Origin: Chitinophagaceae bacterium
Lineage (GTDB): Bacteria > Bacteroidota > Bacteroidia > Chitinophagales > Chitinophagaceae
Assembly: GCA_019752295.1 (NCBI GenBank)
Contig: JAIEMK010000036.1
Span: 1 to 64,000, forward strand
Length of the DNA: 64,000 nt
Direction of reading: 5' to 3'
Below, piece after piece: positions 54,643 to 64,000 of the stretch. The first letter of the stretch is position 1; every line of letters begins with the position of its first letter. Under the pieces are notes generated by a model. It did no database searches. It saw nothing but the letters and a program-made list of their open reading frames with translations, and was not told where the DNA came from. Both the position numbers and the translations under genes were made by a program.

Positions 54643-55119
54643 TTGAAAACTGCTACTATCCAAGAATTAAAGTTGGAATTGAATGAAACAAGTTCTGCCA
54701 AACTCAGGCAGTTATGTCTACACCTTGCAAAATTTAAAAAAGAAAATAAGGAGTTATTAACCTATTTGCTGTTTGAATCGCAGGATGAAGCTGCTTATAT
54801 CAATCAGGTGCAATCCATCATCGACGAGGGTTTTGCTGAATTGCCAAAAGCAAATAATTATCTCAGTAAAAAAAGTTTAAGAAAAACACTTAGGGTCACC
54901 AATAAACATATCAGGTATATGGGATCTAAGCAGGCAGAAGCTCAAATACTCATCTATTTTTGCAAGCAACTAAAGGGCTCTAAAATTCCATTTCAGAAAA
55001 CTACAGTTTTACTCAATCTCTACTTGCAACAGATTAAAAAAATAAAAGCAGCTTTGGCAACTTTACACGAAGATCTTCAATACGATTTCATGCAAGAGGT
55101 TGAGGAGTTGAGTATTTAA
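54643..55119 (+). CDS. Helical cytoplasmic protein of unknown function
   Basis: A 158-residue, almost all-helical protein (KLRQLCLHLAKFKKENKELL). It has no signal or membrane segment. No ATG lies near the front, so the TTG at 54643 is taken; 36 bp after the flippase stop. Convergent with the NdpA-like gene, sharing no bases. I do not recognise the family. Confidence 0.7.
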   Translation: MKTATIQELKLELNETSSAKLRQLCLHLAKFKKENKELLTYLLFESQDEAAYINQVQSIIDEGFAELPKANNYLSKKSLRKTLRVTNKHIRYMGSKQAEAQILIYFCKQLKGSKIPFQKTTVLLNLYLQQIKKIKAALATLHEDLQYDFMQEVEELSI

Positions 55120-56166
55120 TCAGGACTCTTCATCGAAATACAATTTGTAGTAATGCTTTCCGCTAAATTCGTCGAAGCCCTTTTCTATCAGGTCTTTGCG
55201 GCCATGGATATACACATGAAAGTTTTTATCGAGCTTTAGTATGCTTTTAAAAACACGCTGTTGTTTTTTTACTGCCCCCAGATGAATATCAAAATCGTCA
55301 TCGATACTAACCTGTCGTGCAAGTTCATAAGTTTGTTTATACTGCGTAAAGGTTTCGATCATTTCGGGATGATGCAATACTTCTTCCGCAAATTCATCCA
55401 TTTTGAACGACTCTTTGGTTTTAAAATAATCCATACTTCTGTTCAACAGATCTATCTGGTCCGACTTATTCACTTCAAATTTCTCCTGCAATTCGTTGCT
55501 GATAAACAATTTGCACATCCCCATGGCAGCGTCGGTATGATAATAACTATTGACGGAGGGAGTAACCTGTAAAAAATCTTTTACCCAGTACTGTGCATCC
55601 TGTTGTTTATTAGTATTGTCTACAACGCATACCACAAAACCTTCTGCCCGATTTTGCTTAAATATCAAACAGCCCTTATCCAGTTTATTAATATTTATTC
55701 CGTCCTCTGCAATTACTTCCCAGCTTGGTCCGTGTGGAAATACTTTTAAAAAAGTTTCCTTGGTTTCGCTTTTAAAGATGCCGATGGCCTCAATATACTC
55801 TGTACCGAAGGGAACATTGCTGAAGTGGGCCACATACATTTCGCCCTCTTTTACTTTTGAATGTGTGCTCTTGTTATAAAGAAACTGTGCAAGAAGTGCA
55901 GACTGTTTGGTGAACGACTTGCGATCATCAAACAATTCACAGGCATAATGGTACACTTCGTTCAAACCCAGATCGCTAATATGCGTAAAATGATATTGTT
56001 CTTGCTCATTAAAAGCACCCAGAAAATATTTTGTCAATAGCCCTTTAACGATTTGATCGTTCAGGGTCAGGGGGTTGGCAGATAAGCCCAAAGCCTCTCC
56101 CCTTGTGGGATTGCCAACTTTATGAACGATTACTTGTTCTAACTGAATACTGTCTGTTCCTGTCAT
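55120..56166 (-). CDS. NdpA-like nucleoid-associated protein
   Basis: A 348-residue protein. VIVHKVGNPTRGE at the start and the conserved HISDLGLNEVYHYACELF and LAQFLYNKSTH segments fit the NdpA/YejK 37-kDa nucleoid-associated family, whose function is not defined beyond nucleoid association. I prefer the ATG at 56166; an ATG 75 bp further up (56241) would add a tail with several Cys unlike the family start. Confidence 0.8.
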   Translation of the reverse strand: MTGTDSIQLEQVIVHKVGNPTRGEALGLSANPLTLNDQIVKGLLTKYFLGAFNEQEQYHFTHISDLGLNEVYHYACELFDDRKSFTKQSALLAQFLYNKSTHSKVKEGEMYVAHFSNVPFGTEYIEAIGIFKSETKETFLKVFPHGPSWEVIAEDGININKLDKGCLIFKQNRAEGFVVCVVDNTNKQQDAQYWVKDFLQVTPSVNSYYHTDAAMGMCKLFISNELQEKFEVNKSDQIDLLNRSMDYFKTKESFKMDEFAEEVLHHPEMIETFTQYKQTYELARQVSIDDDFDIHLGAVKKQQRVFKSILKLDKNFHVYIHGRKDLIEKGFDEFSGKHYYKLYFDEES

Positions 56167-56327
56167 AATACAGCGAAGATAATAGACAGATTGCTTGCAC
56201 AAAATAGTTCCTCTCGCAAAGCAAATTCGTTTTTCGAGCATAAAAAGCGCACCTTTGTACTATAAACCGGGAAAATTTATCCACGCAGGATAGTTTTTTG
56301 CCTTAACTTTTAAACCATTTCCTAACC

Positions 56328-56684
56328 ATGTACACCCAGATTTGGAGCAAATACCTGCCGATTATCAAAATTTTATTGAAGCGTTCTGTTAATGGCAATC
56401 AAACATTGGAATTAAACAGAATAGATTTTGAAAGAGCAGGAAGCGGCCGGAAAGCTGGTTACAAGTTTCTTATTGAACTGGTTGCAGGAAGAACAGTGAA
56501 TGTTTTAAGTGGTATCCCCCTTGCAAAAGATCTGGCAGATGTTTTAATTGCTGATGCAGGCATCAAAGAGATACTGAACAAAGGAAATTATGAAATTGCT
56601 TTAAATACCCGTTTTCAGTTGAGCATCAAAAATGTAAGTCCCGCACCTGAACCTAACAGCGAAGCGGTAACCGAAGAAGCATAG
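56328..56684 (+). CDS. Small protein of unknown function
   Basis: A 118-residue soluble protein. The middle is a mix of helices and strands (GYKFLIELVAGRTVNVLSG; GNYEIALNTRFQLSIKNV), and the C-terminus is acidic and Pro-rich (APEPNSEAVTEEA). No motif recognised. Divergent from the NdpA-like gene. Confidence 0.75.
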   Translation: MYTQIWSKYLPIIKILLKRSVNGNQTLELNRIDFERAGSGRKAGYKFLIELVAGRTVNVLSGIPLAKDLADVLIADAGIKEILNKGNYEIALNTRFQLSIKNVSPAPEPNSEAVTEEA

Positions 56685-56763
56685 CCGAACCAGCTCAAGC
56701 AAAGTACAATCAATCTTTTAGAATTTTTATTCCTTTGGTTTATTAGATTTAACTGTTTTGTGA

Positions 56764-57381
56764 ATGCACAGAATAAAAGAAAAAAAGAAAACTAACCCAT
56801 TTTCAATAATTACAGTTTTACTTCTGTTATCAGGTATAGCGGGGTTTATAATTAAAACGGTTTATTTTACTCCAAAAGAAACGATTGTTAAGATCGGGCA
56901 AGAGTTACCTAAAACTACTATTAGTACAACTACTGATCTTGCAGAACTTAAACCTAATTCTACTGAAGAAAAAAATCTGAATTACAGAAAAAACTGGAAA
57001 GAGTTTATTTCAATTGGTACCATTCACAGAGATGTGGAATACACCGTAACTCCAGAGAATACAATTAGCAGTCTCAATGTTCCGATCATTAATAAAACAG
57101 ATTATACTATTGAATCTATTACCATCAAAGTGTTATACATGAACCCCGGTAATAACAATGCAATCGAAGGAAGGGTCTTCGAAGTAAAAAATGTATTACC
57201 CGGAAGCCATTTCAGTTATAAAAGTCCCGACAATAATGTAAAAGGCGTGAATGTAATTTGTGAAATCATAAAAATGCATTCGGGAAACTTTGATTTTTGT
57301 TTCGATGTAGATTTACTTATCGATAGTCAGGCCAGAGGGGGCTTTAGCGGTAATCCCGCCGATCCATGGCACTGCAAATAA
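56764..57381 (+). CDS. Membrane-anchored protein of unknown function
   Basis: A 205-residue protein with a basic N-terminus (HRIKEKKKTN), one membrane helix (about 12-30) and a beta-rich exported domain. VPIINKTDYTIESITIKVLY and a later VNVICEII stretch recall FxLYD-type beta sandwiches, but this is a loose resemblance. Several Cys near the end may pair. Confidence 0.75.
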   Translation: MHRIKEKKKTNPFSIITVLLLLSGIAGFIIKTVYFTPKETIVKIGQELPKTTISTTTDLAELKPNSTEEKNLNYRKNWKEFISIGTIHRDVEYTVTPENTISSLNVPIINKTDYTIESITIKVLYMNPGNNNAIEGRVFEVKNVLPGSHFSYKSPDNNVKGVNVICEIIKMHSGNFDFCFDVDLLIDSQARGGFSGNPADPWHCK

Positions 57382-57400
57382 AATTTAAACGATTATCCCA

Positions 57401-59572
57401 TTGAATAAATTTATTGCATTTTCACTCCTGCTTTGTTTCACCAATATCCTTTTTGCCCAAAAGAAAAACAGTCGTTTTCGTATTCATATCCATAAAACCA
57501 ATGAGCCAATTCTGATCGATGGGAAAATGGAAGAGCCTGCCTGGAAAAATGCTGCAACTGTCAACTCATTTTTCAGTGTACTTCCAATGGACACAGGCAA
57601 AGCGGTTGTGCCTACAGAAGTTCGCATGTGTTTTGATGAGAAAAACATGTACATCATTGCCATTTGTACAAAAATATTCAATGGCCCCGATATTGTTGAA
57701 TCTCTTCGAAGGGATTTTGCATTTCAAAAGAACGACAACTTCATTTTCTTCCTTGATCCATTTGATGATCAGACTAGTGGTTTTACATTTGGTGCAAATG
57801 CAGCAGGGGCGCAATGGGATGGTTCTTTATACGAAGGTGGTAAAGCCGATCTGAACTGGGATAGCAAATGGATATCGATGGTTAAGTCAGATAAAGAAAA
57901 ATATGTTTTTGAAGCAGCCATTCCCTTTAAAACTATTCGCTATAAAAAAGGGCTCAAAGAGTGGGGTATTAATTTTAGTAGAAACGATTTAAAATCAACT
58001 GAAAAATCTAGTTGGGCACCCGTTCCCCGTCAGTTTCCAACTGCTTCTTTGGCTTATACAGGAATTTTGGAATGGGACGAAGCTCCTCCTGCACAAGGCA
58101 CTAATTTTTCTTTGATTCCATATATTTTGGGAAACGTTTCAAAAGATCAAAATACCGGAACAGCATCTGTATTAAAAACCGAAGTTGGACTGGATGCAAA
58201 ATTGGCTATTACTTCTTCCTTAAATCTCGACCTGACTTTTCATCCTGATTTTTCTCAGGTAGAGGTAGACAAACAAGTAGTTAACCTTAGTCGCTTTGAA
58301 CTTTTTTTTCCTGAAAAAAGGCAATTTTTTCTTGAGAATAACGACATCTTCGGAAATTTTGGTTACAGCAATATTCGCCCTTTTTTTTCGAGAAGGATTG
58401 GCCTCGATGCCCCCATTTCTGGAGGCGGAAGACTGAGTGGTAAAATTGATAAATATTGGCGCATTGGTGTGATGGATATGCAAACCGATAAGGTTGCCGA
58501 AACTGGTCATCCCACACAAAATTTTGCAGTAATGGTTTTGCAAAGAAAAGTATTCAGCAGATCCAATATCGGCATCATCTATATCGATAAAACTGCCTCT
58601 AATTATAATCCAGATACGGCGAAAAATAAATTCAGTACTTATAACCGCAATATCGGGCTGGAATATAATCTGGCATCGGCAAATAATTTATGGACCGGTA
58701 AATTATTGTATTTAAAATCCTTTAGTCCGAGTGCAAATAACAACAACGATGTTCTGGCAGCTAACCTTTTATACAGTAGCAAAAAATGGACACTCGCTCT
58801 ACAACAGGAATATGTTGGCAAAAATTTTACTGCAGAAGTGGGATATGTTCCAAGGAGCAATTACTACCGTATCAATCCACAGATTAGCAGAAACTATTTT
58901 CCCAGGTCGGGTAACATATTAAGTTACGGTCCGCAAATAGTTGCTAATATCTATTTCGATCAGAACCTTACAAGGTCCACGGATAACCAATTTGCTTTTT
59001 CCTATATTCTAAACTTTAGAGATAAGACCAGTCTTTCTGTTCTGGCACAACACGACTACGTAGAAATTCTTAAAGCATTCGATCCTACTAATACCGGGAA
59101 AGACTCTTTAGCGGTTGGGTCAAAACATAAGTGGACGACTTTCGGAATAGACCTTGTTTCAAAACCGCAAAAATTATTTACTTATCTCTTTAGTTTGCGC
59201 ACGGGAGGTTACTATGCAAGTGGTACGCTCTTTAATGTTACAAGCGAACTGGGTTATAGATTTCAACCCTATTGCAGCATTGCACTAAGTTCGGCCTATT
59301 ACTTATTGGATCTACCAAAGCCCTGGGGTAATAATGCTTATTTATTGATTGGGCCAAAGATTGATATTACATTTACCAATCGCCTTTTTTATACCACTTA
59401 TTTGCAATACAATCAGCAACAAAATAATCTGAATCTCAATATGCGTCTTCAGTGGCGCTATAAGCCGGCATCAGACCTGTTTCTCGTTTATTCGAACAAT
59501 TATTATACCAGTCCGTTACTCTCAAAAAACAATGCGTTTGTTTTAAAATTCACTTACTGGTGGAATAAATAA
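57401..59572 (+). CDS. CBM9/DUF5916-type outer-membrane protein
   Basis: A 723-residue protein with a signal peptide (up to NILFAQ), a CBM9-like N-terminal domain (INEPILIDGKMEEPAW-like, here EPILIDGKMEEPAWKNAA; PTEVRMCFDEKNMYI) and a long C-terminal beta-barrel part rich in aromatic strands, with FFPEKRQFFLENNDIF. This is the usual DUF5916 layout. The start is TTG at 57401, 20 bp after the previous gene; no ATG is available. Proposed role: outer-membrane protein binding carbohydrate-like ligands; true function unknown. The GH78 gene follows after 165 bp. Confidence 0.88.
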   Translation: MNKFIAFSLLLCFTNILFAQKKNSRFRIHIHKTNEPILIDGKMEEPAWKNAATVNSFFSVLPMDTGKAVVPTEVRMCFDEKNMYIIAICTKIFNGPDIVESLRRDFAFQKNDNFIFFLDPFDDQTSGFTFGANAAGAQWDGSLYEGGKADLNWDSKWISMVKSDKEKYVFEAAIPFKTIRYKKGLKEWGINFSRNDLKSTEKSSWAPVPRQFPTASLAYTGILEWDEAPPAQGTNFSLIPYILGNVSKDQNTGTASVLKTEVGLDAKLAITSSLNLDLTFHPDFSQVEVDKQVVNLSRFELFFPEKRQFFLENNDIFGNFGYSNIRPFFSRRIGLDAPISGGGRLSGKIDKYWRIGVMDMQTDKVAETGHPTQNFAVMVLQRKVFSRSNIGIIYIDKTASNYNPDTAKNKFSTYNRNIGLEYNLASANNLWTGKLLYLKSFSPSANNNNDVLAANLLYSSKKWTLALQQEYVGKNFTAEVGYVPRSNYYRINPQISRNYFPRSGNILSYGPQIVANIYFDQNLTRSTDNQFAFSYILNFRDKTSLSVLAQHDYVEILKAFDPTNTGKDSLAVGSKHKWTTFGIDLVSKPQKLFTYLFSLRTGGYYASGTLFNVTSELGYRFQPYCSIALSSAYYLLDLPKPWGNNAYLLIGPKIDITFTNRLFYTTYLQYNQQQNNLNLNMRLQWRYKPASDLFLVYSNNYYTSPLLSKNNAFVLKFTYWWNK

Positions 59573-59737
59573 TTTGCTTCCACTAAGTATAGGATTATTG
59601 TATCTTTAAAAGAAGAGATTTTATCTCTATATTAAATTAACAAAAGCTGCCATTTATGAAATGAGCATTAACAAAAGTTATTGCCAACAGAAATGGTTTC
59701 TGACAAATTCCCTGACCAAAATCAAAAAAATTAGCAG

Positions 59738-62452
59738 ATGAAAAGGAAATTGTTTTTTCTATCGATTGCATTGCTCTTCATTTCAATTACCCATGCACAA
59801 GTTGTTGTTCAGAACCTCTTAACAGAGAATAAAAACAATCCAATTGCAATCGATGTCAGTATTCCAAGGTTTAGCTGGCAATTGGTGTCGGACAAAAGAA
59901 ATACGGTACAAACAGCCTATGAAATAAAACTCATCGGACCCGGCAAAGCAGATAATTGGAATAGCGGAAAAATTGTTTCGGATCAGTCGGTACAAGTTCC
60001 ATATGCCGGATCATTGCTTCGCTCAAATTTAAAATATCAGTGGCAGGTTAGGGTTTGGGATCAAACAAATATGGTTTCTGCTTGGAGTGCTCCTGCAAGT
60101 TTTCAAATGGGTTTATTAAATCTCGGCGACTGGTCGGCAAAATGGATCGAACCGGGGTTTAAAGAAGACGAGACTATGCGGCCAAGCCCTTTATTTCGCA
60201 AGGCTTTCAGCGCTGCAAAGAAAATTCAATCTGCAACAATCTATATTACTTCACACGGTTTATATGAAGCCCATATCAATGGCAAGAGAGTGGGTGACGC
60301 TTATCTTACACCTGGGTGGACTGCCTATCAAAAAAGATTACAGTATCAAGCATTTGATGTAACCAACCTTTTGCAGAAAGGAAAGAATGCCATTGCGGTT
60401 TCGTTGGGAAGTGGTTGGTATAGAGGCATCATTGGATTTTCAAATAATAAAAATGTGTATGGAAAAGATATTGCACTGCTCCTGCAATTACAGATCACTT
60501 ATGCCGATGGAACGGTAGAAAAAATTGTTACCGATAATACCTGGAAATCAGGCATCGGATCAATTCGTTCTGCTGAAATTTATAACGGAGAAACCATTGA
60601 TGCGAGACAGGAAAAAAATGGATGGAAACTTCCTGATTACAATGATGCAGACTGGGCAGGTGTTACCATGGGTAATCAAATTATGACCAACCTGATTTCA
60701 ACCGAAAATGAACTGGTAAAAAAACATGAACTATTTAAGCCAATAAAAATATTTACAACACCGAAAGGAGAGAAAGTACTTGACTTCGGGCAAAATCTGG
60801 TAGGCTGGATAACCATTAAAGTAAAGGGCAAATCGGGTGATAAGATCATCGTATCGCACGCAGAAGTTTTGGATAAACAAGGTAACTTTTATACCGAAAA
60901 CTTAAGAGCTGCAGCTTGCTTAAACACTTATATTTTAAAGGGGGGAGAAGAAGAAATTTTTGAACCTCATTTTACCTGGCAGGGATTCAGATATGCAAGG
61001 ATAGAAGGTTATCCGGGCGAATTAAATGCGGATGATTTTACTGCTGTTGCTTTGTATTCTGATATGCCACAAACCGGAACCTTTAGTTCTTCGAATGACC
61101 TGATCAATCAATTGCAACACAATATTATTTGGGGACAAAATGGAAATTTTCTGGATGTACCTACCGATTGCCCACAAAGAGATGAGCGGCTTGGTTGGAC
61201 TGGCGATGCACAAGCATTTTCCAGAACAGCCTCATTTAACCGAAACGTAAACAGCTTTTTTGCAAAGTGGCTGAAAGATGTTGCTGCCGATCAATTGACA
61301 AATGGTAGCGTTCCATTTGTTGTTCCAAATATTTTGGGTGCAGGGGCAGCAGGGGCAACAGGTTGGGCCGATGTAGCAACCATCATTCCTTGGAACATGT
61401 ATCTGGCTTATGGCGATAAGCGATTGCTTCTACAACAATATCCCAGCATGAAAGCCTGGCTTGGATACATGCAGGCACAAAGTAAAAACGATCTTTGGAA
61501 TACAGGGTTTCATTTTGGCGACTGGTTATTTTATCGACCCTTCGACGATAACGATGGAAGCTCTGCTGTAACAGATAAATATTTAATTGCACAGTGTTTC
61601 TTTGCTCACACCACGCAATTACTCATTCATGCTGCAAGGGTTTTGGGAAAAGAGGAAGACATTCCTGCATATGAGGCGACTTTGAAAAAAATAAAAGATG
61701 CATTTCTGCACGAATATGTTACCGGATCGGGCCGATTGGTTTCCTCCACACAAACTGCCTATACATTGGCTTTGAATTTCGATATGCTTCCCGAATCAAT
61801 GAGAGCACAGGCTGCAGAAAGATTGGTACAAAATATCAAGACTTATGGAAATCACCTTACCACCGGATTCTTAGGAACTCCCTATTTATGCGAAGTGCTT
61901 TCCAGATTTGGTTATCTGGATATGGCTTATACTTTATTGTTGCAAGAAACTTATCCCTCCTGGTTATACCCCGTTAAAATGGGGGCTACAACCATCTGGG
62001 AAAGATGGAATGGTATTCGTACCGACGGAAGTTTCGAGCCCGCATCAATGAATTCATTTAATCACTACGCTTATGGTGCTATCGGTGATTGGATGTACCG
62101 TACTATGGTAGGACTCGACACTTATACAGATGGTGCAGGATATAAACATATCAGGATACAACCGCATATTGGAGGAAATTTTCAATATGCTTCCGCAAGC
62201 CTAAAAACATATTACGGAACGGTAAGTAGTGGATGGAAAATTAATTCCGATAACATCGAAATCGATGCAACCATTCCTGCAAATACACACGCTACAATTT
62301 TTATACCGGCGGCTCAGGCTGCTGATATTACTGAGAGCGGACAACCCCTTTCGTTGGGGTTTACAGAAATAACTCCTGACCATACACCACACAGCATCGT
62401 AATAGAGCTTGGTTCGGGAACTTACCATTTTGTAGTAAAGAAAAATAAATAG
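59738..62452 (+). CDS. Secreted alpha-L-rhamnosidase (GH78)
   Basis: A 904-residue enzyme with signal peptide (up to ITHAQV) and the full GH78 series: N-terminal beta domain (VSIPRFSWQLVSDKR), Bac_rhamnosid_N sandwich with AEIYNGETIDARQE, then the (alpha/alpha)6 catalytic domain with DCPQRDERLGWTGDAQAF (general acid Glu483) and TTIWERWNGI (Glu755), and a C-terminal beta domain. It releases terminal L-rhamnose from plant or bacterial glycans. A diverged GH78 gene follows 27 bp later. Confidence 0.95.
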   Translation: MKRKLFFLSIALLFISITHAQVVVQNLLTENKNNPIAIDVSIPRFSWQLVSDKRNTVQTAYEIKLIGPGKADNWNSGKIVSDQSVQVPYAGSLLRSNLKYQWQVRVWDQTNMVSAWSAPASFQMGLLNLGDWSAKWIEPGFKEDETMRPSPLFRKAFSAAKKIQSATIYITSHGLYEAHINGKRVGDAYLTPGWTAYQKRLQYQAFDVTNLLQKGKNAIAVSLGSGWYRGIIGFSNNKNVYGKDIALLLQLQITYADGTVEKIVTDNTWKSGIGSIRSAEIYNGETIDARQEKNGWKLPDYNDADWAGVTMGNQIMTNLISTENELVKKHELFKPIKIFTTPKGEKVLDFGQNLVGWITIKVKGKSGDKIIVSHAEVLDKQGNFYTENLRAAACLNTYILKGGEEEIFEPHFTWQGFRYARIEGYPGELNADDFTAVALYSDMPQTGTFSSSNDLINQLQHNIIWGQNGNFLDVPTDCPQRDERLGWTGDAQAFSRTASFNRNVNSFFAKWLKDVAADQLTNGSVPFVVPNILGAGAAGATGWADVATIIPWNMYLAYGDKRLLLQQYPSMKAWLGYMQAQSKNDLWNTGFHFGDWLFYRPFDDNDGSSAVTDKYLIAQCFFAHTTQLLIHAARVLGKEEDIPAYEATLKKIKDAFLHEYVTGSGRLVSSTQTAYTLALNFDMLPESMRAQAAERLVQNIKTYGNHLTTGFLGTPYLCEVLSRFGYLDMAYTLLLQETYPSWLYPVKMGATTIWERWNGIRTDGSFEPASMNSFNHYAYGAIGDWMYRTMVGLDTYTDGAGYKHIRIQPHIGGNFQYASASLKTYYGTVSSGWKINSDNIEIDATIPANTHATIFIPAAQAADITESGQPLSLGFTEITPDHTPHSIVIELGSGTYHFVVKKNK

Positions 62453-62479
62453 CGGGCCATCGCATTCAACAATCTATTT

Positions 62480-64000
62480 ATGAAGAAATTTTTTCTGGCA
62501 GCAGTATTTCTCGTTTGTTTTTGGTCAATAATTGGTGCTCAGGAAACAGATTTACTGCAGCAACCATGGAAGGCTTCTTGGATAACAGTTCCCAATAGTA
62601 GTGCTGATGGATATGGGGTTTATATTTTTAGAAAGACTTTTGCATTTGATTCAAAACCAAAATCTTTTCTAATTCATGTATCGGCCGATAATCGATATAA
62701 ATTATTCGTAAACAGTGTAATGGTTTCGATTGGCCCAGCCCGAGGCGATATTGCGCATTGGAATTATGAAACACTCAACATTGCTCCTTATTTGCAAAGC
62801 GGAAAAAACACTGTGGCCGCCATAGTGTGGAATGAAGGAGATCTGAAACCCGAAGCACAAATCAGCTTTAGAACAGGTTTTTTATTACAGGGACATGAAT
62901 TAAAAGATTCGGCATTTAATACCGACAGTAGTTGGAAGTGCATGCAAGACACAGCTTTCAAGCCCCTTCCTGTAATGATGAGAACTTATTATGTTACCGG
63001 TCCGGGAGAACAGATCAATATGTTTCACTTACTAAAGGGTTGGGAAAAGAATGAATTTAACGACACTAATTGGGCAAAGGCTAAAGAGATTAGCGGTGCT
63101 TTTCCAAAAAATATATTATTGATGGAAATGCCCTTTGGATGGAATCTGATCAGTAGTTCTTTGCCTCAAATGGAATTAAAAAAACAGCGGTTACAAAAAT
63201 TGAGAAGTCAAAAAAGCAACAATGTACCCGATGGGTTTCCTTCTTTAAAAATTTCATTCACAATTCCGGCTAATTCGGTCGATACCATTTTATTAGATCA
63301 AAGTTTCTTAACCAATGCATATCCAACAATTGAATTTGCGAAAGGAAAAAATGCAAGCATTAGTCTGGGTTATGCTGAAGCCTTATTCACAAAATATCCT
63401 TCCAAAGGAAATAGAAATGAAATTGAGGGGAAATATTTTGCCGGAAGAAAAGACATGTTGCTTGCCGATGGTAGTGATGAACAAGTTTTTACATCCCTCA
63501 ACTTCAGAACCTACCGGTATCTGCAAATTTGCATCGCAACAAAAGATGAGCCGTTGATCATCAAAGACCTTTACGGTACTTTTACCGGATATCCTTTTAT
63601 ACGCAAATCAAATTTCGCCGCATCAAATCCTGAATACAATAAGATCCTCGACATCGGCTGGCTCACTGCAAGACTATGTGCTTTTGAAACCTATATGGAT
63701 TGCCCTTATTACGAGCAATTGCAGTATATCGGCGATTCGAGAATTCAGGCGATGGTATCACTTTATAATACTGGCGACGATCGTTTGGTACGCAATGCTT
63801 TAAACCAGATGAACGATTCAAGATTACCTGAAGGCCTTACCCTAAGTAGGCATCCCTCACATACGGCACAACTAATTCCTACATTTTCACTTTGGTATAT
63901 CGATATGTTGCACGACTATTGGATGTATGGAAATGACGCAGCTTTCGTAAAAAATAAATTAGTGGGAACAAGGGCTGTACTTGATTTTTTTAAACAGTTT
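62480..64000 (+). CDS. Diverged GH78 rhamnosidase-like protein (cut by window edge)
   Basis: 507 codons from the ATG at 62480 to the right edge, no stop. Signal peptide ends SIIGAQE. The sandwich part contains VSADNRYKLFVN and a following GPARGDIAHWNYET, as in rhamnosidase N-domains, and the catalytic part starts with TYMDCPYYEQLQYIGDSRIQ: the aligned general acid (Glu412) is kept, but the flanking QRDERLGWTGD is changed to YYEQLQYIGD. This fits the rhamnosidase-related group that may act on other sugars. Likely cotranscribed with the GH78 gene upstream. Confidence 0.85.
   Translation, partial: MKKFFLAAVFLVCFWSIIGAQETDLLQQPWKASWITVPNSSADGYGVYIFRKTFAFDSKPKSFLIHVSADNRYKLFVNSVMVSIGPARGDIAHWNYETLNIAPYLQSGKNTVAAIVWNEGDLKPEAQISFRTGFLLQGHELKDSAFNTDSSWKCMQDTAFKPLPVMMRTYYVTGPGEQINMFHLLKGWEKNEFNDTNWAKAKEISGAFPKNILLMEMPFGWNLISSSLPQMELKKQRLQKLRSQKSNNVPDGFPSLKISFTIPANSVDTILLDQSFLTNAYPTIEFAKGKNASISLGYAEALFTKYPSKGNRNEIEGKYFAGRKDMLLADGSDEQVFTSLNFRTYRYLQICIATKDEPLIIKDLYGTFTGYPFIRKSNFAASNPEYNKILDIGWLTARLCAFETYMDCPYYEQLQYIGDSRIQAMVSLYNTGDDRLVRNALNQMNDSRLPEGLTLSRHPSHTAQLIPTFSLWYIDMLHDYWMYGNDAAFVKNKLVGTRAVLDFFKQF

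Noticed and set aside
59614-59628. AGAGAT-TTT-ATCTCT as terminator before the GH78 gene
   Set aside because: 6-bp AT-rich stem with no T-run after it; too weak to call.
1-64000. tRNA, rRNA or CRISPR loci
   Set aside because: No cloverleaf-like, rRNA-like or regularly spaced repeat pattern was seen on either strand; a covariance-model search would be needed to exclude small RNAs.

Overview
The window looks like chromosome of a member of the Bacteroidota, most likely the Chitinophagaceae or a close relative. Grounds: AT-rich DNA, A-rich leaders without Shine-Dalgarno motifs, several TTG/GTG starts, and families typical of the phylum (COG2834 LolA-like protein, CBM9/DUF5916 outer-membrane protein, DUF1080, Tat-type Gfo/Idh/MocA protein, RecQ with a C-terminal helix-turn-helix, NdpA-like protein). 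The placement rests on family recognition only. I saw no rRNA, tRNA or CRISPR array.

Layout. 1-7.6 kb: the start of a secreted M28 peptidase, a secreted DinB-like protein, a five-gene minus-strand operon (LolA-like protein, two FtsX-type permeases, ATPase, beta-barrel) that looks like a complete envelope export route, and a Bcr/CflA drug exporter. 7.7-14.8 kb: an arsenic island with two transcription blocks: acr3 - exported ArsC-like reductase - CcdA/thioredoxin fusion - metallophosphoesterase, and arsR-arsM-arsC with a divergent MFS gene. Three copies of a 16-bp inverted repeat, close to ATCGTAANNTTACGAT, lie before acr3, arsR and arsM and probably form one ArsR regulon. 14.9-21.8 kb: mostly envelope and unknown proteins (lipoprotein, S10 peptidase, RMD1/DUF155, YgiD-like dioxygenase, DinB-like).

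21.9-31.6 kb: an operon for D-amino-acid/dipeptide use (D-aminoacylase, DgcN-like DUF1611 protein, enolase-superfamily epimerase, APC permease), then an acetate-type module (acs divergent from an MHS-family transporter with a small two-helix membrane protein) and dCMP deaminase. 31.7-35.2 kb: a one-module NRPS (A-PCP-TE) whose specificity residues read as the glycine code, followed by a GT14 glycosyltransferase. 36.5-42.4 kb: permease, glutamine-synthetase-like ligase, Fe-alcohol dehydrogenase, class I amidotransferase-type hydrolase and aldehyde dehydrogenase, together the full gene set for the gamma-glutamyl route of ethanolamine (or a similar amine) breakdown.

42.4-64 kb: RecQ, DUF3820, divergent DUF1080 and Gfo/Idh/MocA genes, a paired-palindrome (REP-like) intergenic element, and an intact IS4-type element (1397 bp, 18-bp imperfect ends, 9-bp target duplication) that has split a membrane-protein gene in frame. 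Then DUF1684, gluconokinase and 6-phosphogluconate dehydrogenase, a polysaccharide flippase, an NdpA-like protein, small unknowns, a CBM9/DUF5916 protein, and two GH78-type rhamnosidase genes, the second cut by the right edge.
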